A stretch of 64,000 nucleotides of DNA from Citrobacter portucalensis (lineage in GTDB: Bacteria; Pseudomonadota; Gammaproteobacteria; Enterobacterales; Enterobacteriaceae), in the NCBI RefSeq assembly GCF_002042885.1, contig NZ_MVFY01000003.1, positions 62,001 through 126,000 on the forward strand. The letters are read 5' to 3'. The stretch's first letter is position 1. Each line of letters starts with the position of its first letter. The notes under the pieces are model-generated. The model worked only from the letters and a program-made list of their open reading frames with translations. It had not been told where the DNA came from and did no database searches. A program made the translations under genes and the position numbers. Positions 47,413 through 57,118 of the stretch are shown here, one piece after another.

Positions 47413-48443
47413 AAGGTTTCCTGCAAACCGTGACAGGCCCAGTGGCGCACACTGATATGGGGCTAACGCTCCCGCATGAGCATCTGTTTAACGATCTGTC
47501 ATCCGTTGTTGATGAACCACATTATGCTTTTTCACAGCAACTGGTAGGAAAAAAAGTCAGTGCTGACCTACAGTGGGGACTGAAACACGACCCATACTGC
47601 TGCGCCGATAACATGGACAGAAAAGAGATTGATGATGTCATCTTTGAAATCAATAATTTTATGTCACTAGGAGGCAGGACGATTGTCGACGCGACGGGTT
47701 CTGAGTCTATCGGTCGGGACGCCTCATCGTTACGGGAAGTGGCAATAAAAACCGGTTTGAATATCGTTGCTTCATCAGGACCTTATCTGGAGAAGTTTGA
47801 AAGCACCAGGATCCATAAACCTGTCGATTCATTAGCCGCACTGATTGATAAGGAACTGAATCAAGGGATTGGCGAGACAGATATTCGCGCCGGTATGATC
47901 GGTGAAATTGGCGTGTCACCCGCATTTACCCAAGCGGAGCGTAACAGTCTGCGGGCAGCGTCTCTGGCACAACGTAATAATCCCCATACGGCGATGAATA
48001 TCCATATGCCAGGGTGGCTGCGACTGGGTGATGAGGTGCTGGATATTGTCCTTGAAGAGATGAACGTCTCTCCGGCAAAAGTTTCGCTGGCACACTCGGA
48101 CCCGTCAGGAAAAGATGTTGCCTATCAACGTAAAATGCTCGACCGTGGCGTATGGCTTGAATTTGACATGATTGGCCTGGACATCACTTTCCCTAAAGAA
48201 GGTATCGCCCCAGGCGTTCAGGAGACCGCAGATGCGGTAGCTCATCTGATTGAACTGGGTTACGCCGATCAGATAGTTTTAAGCCATGATGTTTTTCTCA
48301 AACAGATGTGGGCAATAAATGGGGGGAACGGTTGGGGGTTTGTCCCGAATGTTTTCCTCGCCTATCTGGCTGCCCGTGGAGTAGACAACGATACTCTTCG
48401 CAAGCTCTGTATTGATAATCCAGCGCGGTTACTCACGGCATAG
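47409..48443 (+). CDS. Phosphotriesterase-family metal hydrolase
   Basis: Amidohydrolase-fold binuclear metalloenzyme related to bacterial phosphotriesterase and lactonases. It has 344 residues. Predicted metal ligands: H23 and H25 in LPHEHLF, E166 in MIGEIGVS (where classic phosphotriesterase has a carboxylated lysine), H199 in NIHMPG, H229 in LAHSDPSG and D294 in LSHDVF. The Glu puts it with the PHP/sugar-lactonase-type branch rather than the organophosphate enzymes. Start overlaps the transporter stop (ATGA), with gaggtgtcagg upstream, implying coupling. Last gene of the operon. The gene neighbours suggest hydrolysis of a lactone or phosphodiester before kinase action. Confidence 0.88.
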   Translation: MKGFLQTVTGPVAHTDMGLTLPHEHLFNDLSSVVDEPHYAFSQQLVGKKVSADLQWGLKHDPYCCADNMDRKEIDDVIFEINNFMSLGGRTIVDATGSESIGRDASSLREVAIKTGLNIVASSGPYLEKFESTRIHKPVDSLAALIDKELNQGIGETDIRAGMIGEIGVSPAFTQAERNSLRAASLAQRNNPHTAMNIHMPGWLRLGDEVLDIVLEEMNVSPAKVSLAHSDPSGKDVAYQRKMLDRGVWLEFDMIGLDITFPKEGIAPGVQETADAVAHLIELGYADQIVLSHDVFLKQMWAINGGNGWGFVPNVFLAYLAARGVDNDTLRKLCIDNPARLLTA

Positions 48444-48453
48444 CCAACAAAAC

Positions 48454-48474
48454 GCCCGGTGCCTGACACCGGGC
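48454..48474. terminator. Bidirectional terminator between the hydrolase gene and ggt
   Basis: GCCCGGTG-CCTGA-CACCGGGC is an eight-pair hairpin just past the hydrolase stop. On the minus strand it is followed by GTTTTGTT, so it also ends ggt transcripts. Confidence 0.85.
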
Positions 48475-48487
48475 TATTAATCAAAAA

Positions 48488-50233
48488 TCAGTACCCCGCC
48501 GTTAAGTCATCCACGGAACGCGGGTCAGAAGCACCATACAGTGCGCCATCCGGTCCAACCATAATGCTCTGCGTGCTGCCCATCGCCTCTTTCAGCGCTA
48601 CTTTCTGTCCTTTTTGCTCCAGCAGCTTGATTGTATCCGGGCTGAAGCCCTTCTCGATGCGCAGTTCATCCGGCAACCATTGATGATGGAAGCGCGGTGC
48701 GTTGGTCGCTTCGGCGACGTTCATCCCAAAATCAATGCTGTTGACCACCATTTGCAATACGGTAGTGATGATTCGGCTTCCACCTGGGCTGCCGGTAACC
48801 AGCCAGGTTTTCCCGTCTTTTACCACGATAGTCGGCGACATCGACGACAGCGGACGCTTCTTCGGTCCAACCGCGTTGGCATCACCGCCCACCAGTCCAT
48901 AAACGTTCGGCACGCCCGGCTTAGCGGAGAAGTCGTCCATTTCATTATTCAGCAGAATACCGGTGTTACCCGCCACGATGCCGGTCCCGAAGGTGGTATT
49001 CAGGGTATACGTTACCGCCACGGCATTGCCGTCTTTATCCACTACCGAGAAGTGCGTAGTCTGGTTGCTTTCATACGGGGCGAGTTTGCCCGGTTTGATC
49101 TGGCTGGAAGGCTTAGCCTTGTTGATATCAATCTGATCGGCAAGCGTTTTAGCATAGGCTTTGTTGGTCAGCGCTTGCCACGGCACTTTCACAAAATCCG
49201 GGTCGCCCAGATATTCTGAACGGTCGGCGTAAGCATATTTCTCCGCTTCAGCCATAACCTGCATAGCATCGGCGCTGCCAAATCCGTACTTCTTCATATC
49301 GAAGTTTTCGAGAATATTGAGGATCTGCACGATGTGAATACCGCCAGAGGACGGCGGCGGCATGGAGAAGACCTGATACCCGCGATAGTCACCGCTGATC
49401 GGCGTGCGCTCCACGGCTTTATAGCTGGCTAAATCCTCTTTGGTCATCAGCCCGCCGTTCTTCTGCATTTCCCCGGCAATCTGGTCGGCAATCGCCCCTT
49501 TATAAAACGCATCCGGGCCGTTTTCGGCAATCATTTCCAGGCTTTTCGCCAGATTCTTTTGCACCAGCTTGTCGCCCTTTTTCAGCGGCTCGCCGTCCTT
49601 CCAGAAAATGGCTTTGCTATTCTCGTGATTAGGGAGCACTTCGCTGCCATAGGTTTTCAGATCGTCGGCCAGCGCGTCATTAACCACAAAGCCCTCTTCC
49701 GCTAGCTTCATCGCCGGGCGCACCACTTTGTTCAGCGGCATCGTGCCGTATTTCTCCAGCGCCAGCGAGAAACCCGCCACGGTACCCGGCGTACCGGATG
49801 CCAGATGCGACGTCAGCGACTTTTTCGCATCGGCGTTGCCCTGCTCATCAAGGAACATATCACGGGTCGCGCCAGCAGGCGCCATTTCACGAAAATCGAT
49901 CGCTGTGGTGTTACCGTCTTTGGTACGCAGCAGCATAAAACCACCGCCGCCCAGATTGCCCGCCTGGGGATGCGTCACCGCCAACGCATAGCCAACGGCC
50001 ACGGCGGCATCAACGGCATTCCCGCCCTGTTTAAGAATGTCCACCCCAACCTGGGTAGCTAAAGCATCCACGGAGGCCACCATCCCTTGCTTAGCGCGTA
50101 CGGGATGGAACACATCTTCCTCGACTCCGTAAGATACCGGCGGTGGCGCAGCCGGCGCGGCAGCAACGCTAAAACAACTTCCTGAGAGCAGAGCAGCAAT
50201 GGCTACCCGGCGTAAAAACGTCGGTTTTATCAT
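48488..50233 (-). CDS. ggt: Gamma-glutamyltranspeptidase Ggt
   Basis: Periplasmic enzyme that cleaves gamma-glutamyl bonds, for example glutathione. It has 581 residues with a signal peptide MIKPTFLRRVAIAALLSGSC to about residue 25. It is made as a precursor and self-cleaves before the catalytic Thr in SNQTTHFSVVDKDGNAV (about T392), giving large and small subunits. GGNAVDAAVAVGYALAVTHP and SPGGSRIITTVLQ are also conserved. Start at 50233 is preferred; the upstream in-frame ATG at 50299 adds 22 residues before the signal sequence. Confidence 0.97.
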   Translation of the reverse strand: MIKPTFLRRVAIAALLSGSCFSVAAAPAAPPPVSYGVEEDVFHPVRAKQGMVASVDALATQVGVDILKQGGNAVDAAVAVGYALAVTHPQAGNLGGGGFMLLRTKDGNTTAIDFREMAPAGATRDMFLDEQGNADAKKSLTSHLASGTPGTVAGFSLALEKYGTMPLNKVVRPAMKLAEEGFVVNDALADDLKTYGSEVLPNHENSKAIFWKDGEPLKKGDKLVQKNLAKSLEMIAENGPDAFYKGAIADQIAGEMQKNGGLMTKEDLASYKAVERTPISGDYRGYQVFSMPPPSSGGIHIVQILNILENFDMKKYGFGSADAMQVMAEAEKYAYADRSEYLGDPDFVKVPWQALTNKAYAKTLADQIDINKAKPSSQIKPGKLAPYESNQTTHFSVVDKDGNAVAVTYTLNTTFGTGIVAGNTGILLNNEMDDFSAKPGVPNVYGLVGGDANAVGPKKRPLSSMSPTIVVKDGKTWLVTGSPGGSRIITTVLQMVVNSIDFGMNVAEATNAPRFHHQWLPDELRIEKGFSPDTIKLLEQKGQKVALKEAMGSTQSIMVGPDGALYGASDPRSVDDLTAGY

Positions 50234-50351
50234 CGTTATTCTCCAGATGTATAGGGGTCGGCCCCCACTAAGCCTGGTGCATAACTCTGAAATAATCATC
50301 GTAACGGCGAGAAAGGAGTAAACTTAAGAGATCCCCGAGAGGAGAAAAGCG

Positions 50352-50792
50352 ATGAAACGACTCTTACTTTTAGCCATGCTGTTGCCGTTTGCAGGCTTTG
50401 CACAGCCCATCAACACCATGAATAACCCGAACCAACCCGGTTATCAGATCCCGAGTCAGCAGCGTATGCAAACCCAAATGCAAACGCAGCAAATTCAGCA
50501 GAAAGGGATGCTCAACCAACAGTTGCAAACCCAGACGCGTATGCAGCAACAGCATCTGGAAAACCAAATTAACACCAACTCCCAGCGGGTCCTTCAGTCT
50601 CAGCCAGGCGAGTTGAATCCCAGCCAGCAGCAAATGCTGCCCAACAGCAACGGTGGGATGTTGAGTGGAACCCGTAACCCGGACAGCTCTCTGAATAAGC
50701 AACATATGCTGTCAGAGAAAAAGAACGGCGACATGCTGAAGCCCTCCAGCACGCCGCAGCCTAACGTTCCGTTAAAAACGATTGGGCCTTAA
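50352..50792 (+). CDS. yhhA: Glutamine-rich periplasmic protein YhhA (DUF2756)
   Basis: Small exported protein of unknown function. It has 146 residues, with a signal peptide [17 protein letters not shown] and then a long Gln/Met/Thr-rich region ([13 protein letters not shown] and similar repeats) that is low complexity. RBS ggagaaaagcg precedes the ATG. Its stop overlaps the convergent ugpQ stop by a few bases. The same protein occurs in E. coli at this place. Confidence 0.95.
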   Translation: MKRLLLLAMLLPFAGFAQPINTMNNPNQPGYQIPSQQRMQTQMQTQQIQQKGMLNQQLQTQTRMQQQHLENQINTNSQRVLQSQPGELNPSQQQMLPNSNGGMLSGTRNPDSSLNKQHMLSEKKNGDMLKPSSTPQPNVPLKTIGP

Positions 50793-51532
50793 AAAGGTTG
50801 GAAATCCGGACCAATCGTATCAATGGCATCGGTACAGATGCAGTCCACGCCCCAGCGCAGCAGTTCCGCCGCGCGCTGGGGTCGGTTGACGGTATATACC
50901 AGAATACGTAGCCCCGCATCGCGCAGCGCATCCACACGCGCTTCATCCAGCATTTTGTGATTAAGATGAATAGAGACGCAGCCAAGCCGCATGGTCAGCT
51001 CGCGCCAGTCCTCGCGCCATTCATCAAGCAGCAAGCCTCTCGGCAGTTCAGGTACCGCCAGCTGCGCCGCTTCAAGTGCATCAATTTCAAAGGATGACAA
51101 TAGTGGCGGCGTCATTCCCGCCCACAGTTCCCGCGCGGCCAGCGCCACGACTTTGCCGGTTAACGTTCCGGTGCCGGTTGTGGGTTTAATTTCAATATTC
51201 GCCATCATACCGTGCTGACGGCAGCGCTCGGCCACTTGCGAGAGCAGCGGCAGCGGTTCACCTTTAAACTCACCGCTAAACCAGCCGCCGGCGTCCACGC
51301 GCAATAAATCCTGCCAGTTCAGCTCGCCTGCCACGCCCCAGCCGTTGCTGGTTCGCTCCAGGTTGTCATCATGCAGTAAGAAGATCTCACCGTCTTTCGA
51401 CAATTTAGCGTCAAACTCGATCATGGTATGCCCGTATCGCGCCCCCACGTCGATCGCCGCCAGGGTGTTTTCCGGGGCCAGCTTACCGCCGCCACGATGG
51501 GCGACAATATGGGGGTAAGGCCAGTTACTCAT
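50789..51532 (-). CDS. ugpQ: Glycerophosphodiester phosphodiesterase UgpQ
   Basis: Cytosolic GDPD that hydrolyses glycerophosphodiesters to glycerol-3-phosphate plus alcohol, feeding the ugp pathway. It has 247 residues; [44 protein letters not shown] and IEIKPT carry the catalytic His/Glu/Asp set. Start ATG overlaps the ugpC stop (ATGA), making it the last gene of ugpBAECQ. Confidence 0.97.
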   Translation of the reverse strand: MSNWPYPHIVAHRGGGKLAPENTLAAIDVGARYGHTMIEFDAKLSKDGEIFLLHDDNLERTSNGWGVAGELNWQDLLRVDAGGWFSGEFKGEPLPLLSQVAERCRQHGMMANIEIKPTTGTGTLTGKVVALAARELWAGMTPPLLSSFEIDALEAAQLAVPELPRGLLLDEWREDWRELTMRLGCVSIHLNHKMLDEARVDALRDAGLRILVYTVNRPQRAAELLRWGVDCICTDAIDTIGPDFQPF

Positions 51533-52599
51533 ACGCGTTGTCCTGTTTCGCCATCAAAAAGATGCAGATGATTTTCCGGCAGATGCAGCCACAGCGTGCT
51601 GCCTGCCGTTGGGCGATGCTGATGCGCCAGTCGCACCACCAGCTTTTGCTCGCCCCAGCGTCCGTGTGCCAGGTTATCTGCGCCCAGCATTTCCAGTGTA
51701 TCAACAACCAACGGCACGCCGCCTTCGGCCTGCGAGCTTAGCGCAATATGCTCTGGGCGGATACCCAACGTCATTTTACGCCCAATAGACTCTCTCGCGC
51801 TTCTGCCGATGGGTAGCGTCATGCCGCCCTCCAGTTCAAAATGGGTGCCCGAGGTACTGATGCACCCGTCCAGCAGGTTCATCGCCGGGCTGCCGATAAA
51901 ACTCGCCACAAAGCGGCTGGCAGGCTTTTCATACACCTCAACCGGTGTACCTATCTGCTCGGCAATGCCTTTGTTCATCACCATCACCCGTTGGGCGAGG
52001 GTCATCGCTTCAACCTGGTCGTGCGTCACGTATAGCGAAGTGGTTTTCAGGCGGCGATGCAGATGTTGTAACTCCAGACGCATCTGCACGCGCAGCTTGG
52101 CATCGAGGTTAGAAAGCGGCTCATCGAACAGGAATACCGCTGGGTCACGCACAATCGCTCGCCCCATCGCTACGCGCTGGCGCTGACCGCCAGAAAGTTC
52201 GCGCGGACGACGTTTGAGCAGCTCACCCAGCTCGAGAATACGCGCCGCCTCATTTACCCGTTCAGCAATGTGCTCCTTGCCCATCCCGCGGATTTTCAGC
52301 CCCCAGGCCATGTTTTCTTCCACGCTCATATGCGGGTAGAGCGCGTAGTTTTGAAAGACCATCGCAATGCCGCGATCCTTCGGCTCCATCTCGGTGACGC
52401 GTTTATTATCAATCCAGATATCGCCACCGCTCACCCGCTCCAGCCCAGCCACCATCCGCAGCAGCGTAGACTTTCCGCAGCCGGATGGGCCAACCATCAC
52501 GATAAATTCCCCGTCCGCGACGTCCAGCGTCAGCGGTTTAATCACCTGGGTTTTGCCGTCCCAGCTTTTGGTTACTGCCTGTAGTTTTAAACCAGCCAT
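51529..52599 (-). CDS. ugpC: UgpC glycerol-3-phosphate ABC transporter ATPase
   Basis: ATP-binding subunit of the UgpBAEC importer. It has 356 residues. Walker [12 protein letters not shown] (38-48), the signature [14 protein letters not shown] (about 134-147), Walker [13 protein letters not shown], and a C-terminal regulatory OB-like domain as in MalK-type ATPases (after about 240). The gap to ugpE is two bases, and ugpQ overlaps by four. Likely PhoB-controlled with the operon. Confidence 0.97.
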   Translation of the reverse strand: MAGLKLQAVTKSWDGKTQVIKPLTLDVADGEFIVMVGPSGCGKSTLLRMVAGLERVSGGDIWIDNKRVTEMEPKDRGIAMVFQNYALYPHMSVEENMAWGLKIRGMGKEHIAERVNEAARILELGELLKRRPRELSGGQRQRVAMGRAIVRDPAVFLFDEPLSNLDAKLRVQMRLELQHLHRRLKTTSLYVTHDQVEAMTLAQRVMVMNKGIAEQIGTPVEVYEKPASRFVASFIGSPAMNLLDGCISTSGTHFELEGGMTLPIGRSARESIGRKMTLGIRPEHIALSSQAEGGVPLVVDTLEMLGADNLAHGRWGEQKLVVRLAHQHRPTAGSTLWLHLPENHLHLFDGETGQRV

Positions 52600-52601
52600 T
52601 T

Positions 52602-53447
52602 TTATTTCTCACTATCGACCAGACCGCGTACGAAGGCACGCTGCATGGCTAACACGATGATTACCGGAGGGATAAGCGTCAGCAGCATGGCTGCCATTAC
52701 CTGATTCCATTGGGTGGTGCCTTCACCAGTGGCAATCATGCCTTTGATACCCGCCACCGCAGTGCCCAAATTGACGTCGGTAATAATTAACAACGGCCAC
52801 AAATACTGGTTCCAGCCGTAGATAAAGGTGATAACGAACAGCGCCGCCAGATTGGTTTTTGACAGTGGTAGTACGATATCGCGGAAAAAACGCATCGGTG
52901 ACGCACCGTCAATTCGCGCGGCCTCAACCAGCTCATCCGGCAGGGTCATAAAGAACTGTCGGAACAGGAAGGTCGCAGTAGCCGATGCCATCAACGGCAG
53001 CGTCAGACCCGCATAGCTGTCGAGCATTTTCAGGTTGGCGATAACCTCCACGGTGGGGAAGATTCGCACCTCAACCGGCAGCATCAGGGTGATAAAAATC
53101 ATCCAGAAGAACAGGTTGCGCAGCGGAAAACGGAACCAGACGATGGCGAATGCGGAGAGCATGGAGACGGTGATTTTCCCTACCGTAATACTGAACGCCA
53201 TGATGAAGCTGTTAAGCATCATCAACCAGAACGGCGCGCTGTTGACGCCCACACCGTTGACCCAGATGTATTTCATGTTCTCCAGCAACTGCGTGCCGGG
53301 AACCAGCGTCATCGGCGTTTCAAACACCGCTTTATTGTCCAGCGTCGCCGCGACAAACGCGACGTACAGCGGAAACAGGATCACCATGATCCCCATAATC
53401 AACATGGCATGGCTGAATATTGTCAGCCCACGACGGTTCTCAATCAT
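52602..53447 (-). CDS. ugpE: UgpE permease subunit
   Basis: Inner-membrane permease of the glycerol-3-phosphate ABC importer. It has 281 residues and about six membrane segments. The EAA motif is [27 protein letters not shown] (about 178-204), which docks with UgpC. Start overlaps the ugpA stop by four bases. Confidence 0.97.
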   Translation of the reverse strand: MIENRRGLTIFSHAMLIMGIMVILFPLYVAFVAATLDNKAVFETPMTLVPGTQLLENMKYIWVNGVGVNSAPFWLMMLNSFIMAFSITVGKITVSMLSAFAIVWFRFPLRNLFFWMIFITLMLPVEVRIFPTVEVIANLKMLDSYAGLTLPLMASATATFLFRQFFMTLPDELVEAARIDGASPMRFFRDIVLPLSKTNLAALFVITFIYGWNQYLWPLLIITDVNLGTAVAGIKGMIATGEGTTQWNQVMAAMLLTLIPPVIIVLAMQRAFVRGLVDSEK

Positions 53448-54331
53448 TGGTAACGCACCTTACTTTCCACATAGCGGAACTGCACCACCGTCAAAATAAT
53501 GACCAGGAACATCAGCACCACCGATTGTGCGGCGGAAGAAGCCAGATCCAACCCGACAAACCCTTCACGGTAGATCTTATAAATCAGCGTGGTCGTCGCC
53601 TGCACCGGCCCACCCGCCGTGGCGGCATCGATAACCGGGAAGGTATCAAAGAAGGCATAAACCAGATTCACCACCAGCAGAAAGAAGCTGACCGGGGCTA
53701 TCAACGGCAGCGCCAGCTTAAAGAAGCGGCGAACCGGCCCTGCGCCATCAATCGCAGCAGCTTCGATCAGCGATCGCGGGATAGACTGCAGTGCGGCAAA
53801 GAAGAACAGGAAGTTGTAACTAATCTGCTTCCAGACCGATGCAAACACCACCAGGAACATCGCCTGACCGCTGTTTTGCGCATGGTTCCAGTCATAGCCA
53901 AACTCACCGAGAAAATGGGTAATCAGCCCACGTCCTGGGTTAAACAGGAAGATCCACAATACGGCGGCGACGGCAGGCGCGACGGCGTATGGCAACAGCA
54001 TCAGCGTCTGGTAAAAACGGCTGCCGCGCACCACGTAATTCACCAGCGCCGCAAAAAATAACGACACCAGCAGACCACTTACCGTGACTAACGTACTGAA
54101 CTTAATGGTGGTCCAAAATGAGTCGAGGTAGTACGGGTCATGAAACAGCGCGACAAAGTTTTCCAGTCCGACAAACTGGCTGGAAAGACCAAACGGATCA
54201 ACGGATTGTAGCGAGTACCACAACGCTTCACCGGCGGGCCAGATAAAGAAAATAACGGTGATAACCAGCTGCGGAGCCACCAATAAATAGGGAAGCCAAC
54301 GCGAGCGGAATACCGGACGGGATGAAGACAT
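53444..54331 (-). CDS. ugpA: UgpA permease subunit
   Basis: Second permease of the Ugp importer. It has 295 residues with six membrane segments; EAA motif [25 protein letters not shown] near 195-220. Start at [18 protein letters not shown] (54331); the longer frame adds 13 residues containing REP-derived sequence and is rejected. A REP pair separates it from ugpB. Confidence 0.96.
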   Translation of the reverse strand: MSSSRPVFRSRWLPYLLVAPQLVITVIFFIWPAGEALWYSLQSVDPFGLSSQFVGLENFVALFHDPYYLDSFWTTIKFSTLVTVSGLLVSLFFAALVNYVVRGSRFYQTLMLLPYAVAPAVAAVLWIFLFNPGRGLITHFLGEFGYDWNHAQNSGQAMFLVVFASVWKQISYNFLFFFAALQSIPRSLIEAAAIDGAGPVRRFFKLALPLIAPVSFFLLVVNLVYAFFDTFPVIDAATAGGPVQATTTLIYKIYREGFVGLDLASSAAQSVVLMFLVIILTVVQFRYVESKVRYQ

Positions 54332-54352
54332 GTAGGTTCTTTTCCTGGAAGG

Positions 54353-54431
54353 TGCCGGATGGCGGTGCAAGCACCTTATCCGGCCTACAAACTACAAACT
54401 TGTAGGCCTGATAAGCACAGCGCCATCAGGC
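54353..54431. repeat. REP pair inside the ugp operon
   Basis: gtgccggatggcggtgcaag...ttatccggc (54353-54387) and gtaggcctgataagcac...catcaggc (54402-54431) lie between ugpB and ugpA. Confidence 0.88.
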
Positions 54432-54441
54432 ACTTATACAC

Positions 54442-55758
54442 TTAAGACTTGGTCGATTGCTCAAAGCGGCGCAGTAACTGATTGCCACGCTCAACGGCGG
54501 CATCCAGTGCCTGCTGCGGGGTTTTCTTCCCAGTCCAGACGCTTTCCAGCTCTTCATCCACAATAGTGCGGATCTGCGGCATATTGCCCAAACGCAGCCC
54601 TTTGGTGAACGGCAACGGCGGCTTGTTCAGCATCTGGCGGGTGGCGATATCAGCCCCAGGGTTCTTCTCATAGAAGCCCTGTTCACGGGTCAGGTCGTAG
54701 GCAGCGGTGGTGATCGGTAGATAGCCGGTCTTCTGGTGCCATTCAGCAGCAATTTCAGGCTTCGCCAGGAAGTTGAGGAACTGCGCCACGCCTTCGTAGG
54801 TTGCTTTGTCTTTACCCTGCATCACCCACAGGCTGGCCCCACCGATAATCGCATTCTGCGGCGCGCCCTTCACGTCGGCATCGTACGGCATCATCCCGAC
54901 GCCATAATTGAATTTAGCGTAGTGGCGGATGTCGGCCAGCGAACCGGAAGAGGCGGTGGTAATGGCACAATCCCCGTTGTAGAACTTCTCAGTGGATTCG
55001 TCCTTACGCCCGAAGTAGCTGAAATCACCTTTTTTGTTCAACTCTTCCAGCAGAGCGATGTGTTTCACCTGTTCCGGTTTATTGAACTCCAGCACCGCGT
55101 CGGTACCGTCAAAGCCATTGTTTTTGGTTGCTACCGGCAGACCGTTCCAGGCGCTGAAGTTTTCAATCTGAATCCATCCCTGCCAGCCGCTGGCGTAACC
55201 GCACTTCATGCCTGCGGCTTTCAGCTTCGCGGTGTACTCCGCCAGATCCTGCCAGGTTTTCGGCGGCTGCTCCGGGTCTAAACCGGCTTTTTTGAAGGCA
55301 TCTTTGTTGTAGTACAGCACCGGAGTGGAGCTGTTAAACGGCTGGGAGAGCAAGTGTCCGCTTTTAGAGTCGGTGTAGTAACCGGAAACCGTCGGTACGA
55401 ACTGAGACTCATCGAAGTTAATCCCAGCCTCTTTGAATACTTCATAGACCGGTTTAATGGCTTTTGAGGCCATCATGGTTGCCGTACCCACTTCATAAAC
55501 CTGCAGTAGCGCAGGCGCGTTTCCGGTACGGAAAGCAGCAATTCCTGCACTCAGGCTCTGCTCGTAGTTGCCTTTGTACTGCGGAACAATTTTGTAGTCG
55601 GGATTGGCTGCATTAAAACGTTGCGCCAGTGAATCAACTTCTTTACCCAGTTCGCCTTCCATTGAGTGCCAGAACGGGATAGTGGTGACCGCCAGTGCCT
55701 GACCTGCAAATGCCAGGCTAAGTGCCAGTCCTAAAGCTGTATGTCGTAACGATATCAT
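54442..55758 (-). CDS. ugpB: UgpB periplasmic glycerol-3-phosphate binding protein
   Basis: Periplasmic solute-binding protein for sn-glycerol-3-phosphate and glycerophosphocholine. It has 438 residues with signal peptide [20 protein letters not shown] (cleaved near A23). It belongs to the extracellular solute-binding family 1; [17 protein letters not shown] and [16 protein letters not shown]-type segments are as in E. coli. First gene of ugpBAECQ. A possible Pho box lies 63-82 bases upstream. Confidence 0.97.
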   Translation of the reverse strand: MISLRHTALGLALSLAFAGQALAVTTIPFWHSMEGELGKEVDSLAQRFNAANPDYKIVPQYKGNYEQSLSAGIAAFRTGNAPALLQVYEVGTATMMASKAIKPVYEVFKEAGINFDESQFVPTVSGYYTDSKSGHLLSQPFNSSTPVLYYNKDAFKKAGLDPEQPPKTWQDLAEYTAKLKAAGMKCGYASGWQGWIQIENFSAWNGLPVATKNNGFDGTDAVLEFNKPEQVKHIALLEELNKKGDFSYFGRKDESTEKFYNGDCAITTASSGSLADIRHYAKFNYGVGMMPYDADVKGAPQNAIIGGASLWVMQGKDKATYEGVAQFLNFLAKPEIAAEWHQKTGYLPITTAAYDLTREQGFYEKNPGADIATRQMLNKPPLPFTKGLRLGNMPQIRTIVDEELESVWTGKKTPQQALDAAVERGNQLLRRFEQSTKS

Positions 55759-55820
55759 CGGTTATCTCTCTTGTTGTGCCGGATGCGCGATATCACGCGT
55801 TTTATGCTCGCGGGGGTAAC

Positions 55821-55840
55821 ATGACATGCTCGAATGACAG
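55821..55840 (-). promoter_or_regulatory. Possible Pho box upstream of ugpB
   Basis: Minus strand CTGTCATTCGAGCATGTCAT contains two TGTCAT repeats. They are 13 bases apart rather than the usual 11 for PhoB, so the match is imperfect. PhoB control of ugp is established in E. coli. Confidence 0.4.
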
Positions 55841-56005
55841 AAAAATAACTTTTTTATTACAAAAAAAAGATAGTAAGGCGACAAACAGATGGCAAGGCGG
55901 TGAAAGCGTAGTGACAGGAAAATGCGGGGTGGTGCACAACAAAGCCGGATATCGCTATACCTTCTCCGGCCTGGATGGCGTTATCTGCTGCTCCAGCAAG
56001 GAAGA
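55841..56005. other. Gap between the ugpB promoter and a small exported gene
   Basis: It contains a REP-like palindrome gccggatatcgctat accttctccggc (about 55953-55979). A plus-strand frame reaching 56009 crosses it; I treat that frame as not coding. Nothing else is seen. Confidence 0.5.
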
Positions 56006-56287
56006 TTAATCCCGACGCCAGCGTCGCTCATATTCATTCTGTAAACGCTGCTGCTCTCGCCGCTCACGTTCACGTTGGATATCCGATTTATCATCATCCC
56101 AGCCTGGGCATACCGAGCTGGTAAACACTTCGCAGGGCGAGTCGGATTGCACTAACGGGTTGTCCGGTTTCTCTTCCCAGATAGCGGGATCGCGCGGGTC
56201 AAACGCTGGCGGTGTTGAGGCCAGGGTAGTTAATGAAAGCGTCAAAAACAAACTGCCAATCATCATGCGGGTACCTGAACGAATCAT
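56006..56287 (-). CDS. Small exported protein of unknown function
   Basis: I do not recognise this 93-residue protein. It begins MIRSGTRMMIGSLFLTLSLTTLAST behind GGAGAAAGG, a Sec-type signal peptide. The mature part is short, with two cysteines (DSPCEVF and SSVCPGW) and a very charged C terminus (IQRERERREQQRLQNEYERRW) that looks like an alpha-helix or coiled coil. It lies past the livF terminator and upstream of ugpB, on the same strand as both. It is absent from the E. coli K-12 order I recall. Confidence 0.7.
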   Translation of the reverse strand: MIRSGTRMMIGSLFLTLSLTTLASTPPAFDPRDPAIWEEKPDNPLVQSDSPCEVFTSSVCPGWDDDKSDIQRERERREQQRLQNEYERRWRRD

Positions 56288-56347
56288 CCTTTCTCCATGT
56301 TCATTTTTATTATTGATAACTATTCTCAATAATAACATAGAGCAATA

Positions 56348-56372
56348 AAAAGGGGCCACAGCGGCCCCTTGT
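56348..56372 (-). terminator. liv operon terminator after livF
   Basis: AAGGGGCC-acagc-GGCCCCTT hairpin; on the minus strand it is followed by TTTTTAT. It lies 16 bases past the livF stop. Confidence 0.9.
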
Positions 56373-56387
56373 CTATTCAGAGAATGG

Positions 56388-57101
56388 TTAACCGCCCAGA
56401 TACGCACTACGCACCGCTTCGTTAGCCAGTAACGCATCACCGGTGTCTTCCAGCACCACATGACCGTTTTCCAGCACGTAGCCGCGATCGGCGAGCTTCA
56501 GCGCCTGGTTAGCGTTCTGTTCGACGAGGAAGATGGTCATCCCCTGCTCGCGCAGCTGTTCGATGGTGTTAAAAATCTGCTGGATGATAATCGGCGCCAG
56601 ACCCAGCGACGGTTCATCAAGCAGTAGCAGCCTCGGCTGGCTCATCAGCGCGCGGCCTATCGCCAGCATCTGCTGTTCACCGCCGGACATCGTTCCCGCA
56701 CGCTGAATACGACGCTCATGCAGACGGGGAAACAGGTCATACACCCATTTGATGCGTTCCTGAAACTGGTCCTTTTCGGCAAAGAAGCCGCCCATCGCCA
56801 GGTTCTCTTCCACCGTCATGCGGGAAAACACGCGACGCCCTTCCGGCACAATCGCTACCGCTTCGCGCATGATTTTCGCCGTCTGCCAGTCGGTAATGTC
56901 TTTACCATCAAAGACGATTCTCCCGCTGGTCGCTCGCGGGTCGCCACACAATGTGCCGAGCAGCGTGGTTTTTCCCGCGCCGTTAGCACCAATCAGAGTA
57001 ACGATTTCACCCTGGTTGATATACAAGCTGACGTCGTGCAGCGCCTGTATCTTGCCGTAGTGGGCGTTGACTTTGTCGAACGATAACATCGCCTTATCCA
57101 T
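56388..57101 (-). CDS. livF: LivF branched-chain amino acid ABC ATPase
   Basis: One of two ATPases of the LIV-I/LS importers. It has 237 residues with start MDKAMLSFDKVNAHYGK (57101); the upstream frame adds six residues MGARIN not in the family. Walker A GANGAGKTTLL, signature MSGGEQQMLAIGRAL, Walker B LLLLDEPSLGLAP. Last gene of livKHMGF, starting 17 bases after the livG stop. Confidence 0.96.
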   Translation of the reverse strand: MDKAMLSFDKVNAHYGKIQALHDVSLYINQGEIVTLIGANGAGKTTLLGTLCGDPRATSGRIVFDGKDITDWQTAKIMREAVAIVPEGRRVFSRMTVEENLAMGGFFAEKDQFQERIKWVYDLFPRLHERRIQRAGTMSGGEQQMLAIGRALMSQPRLLLLDEPSLGLAPIIIQQIFNTIEQLREQGMTIFLVEQNANQALKLADRGYVLENGHVVLEDTGDALLANEAVRSAYLGG

Positions 57102-57118
57102 ATTAATCCTCGCCCCCA

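Noticed and set aside
55722-56009. Plus-strand frame ending CCSSKED
   Set aside because: It begins inside ugpB on the opposite strand and its 3' half is a REP-like palindrome; no ribosome site or family match.
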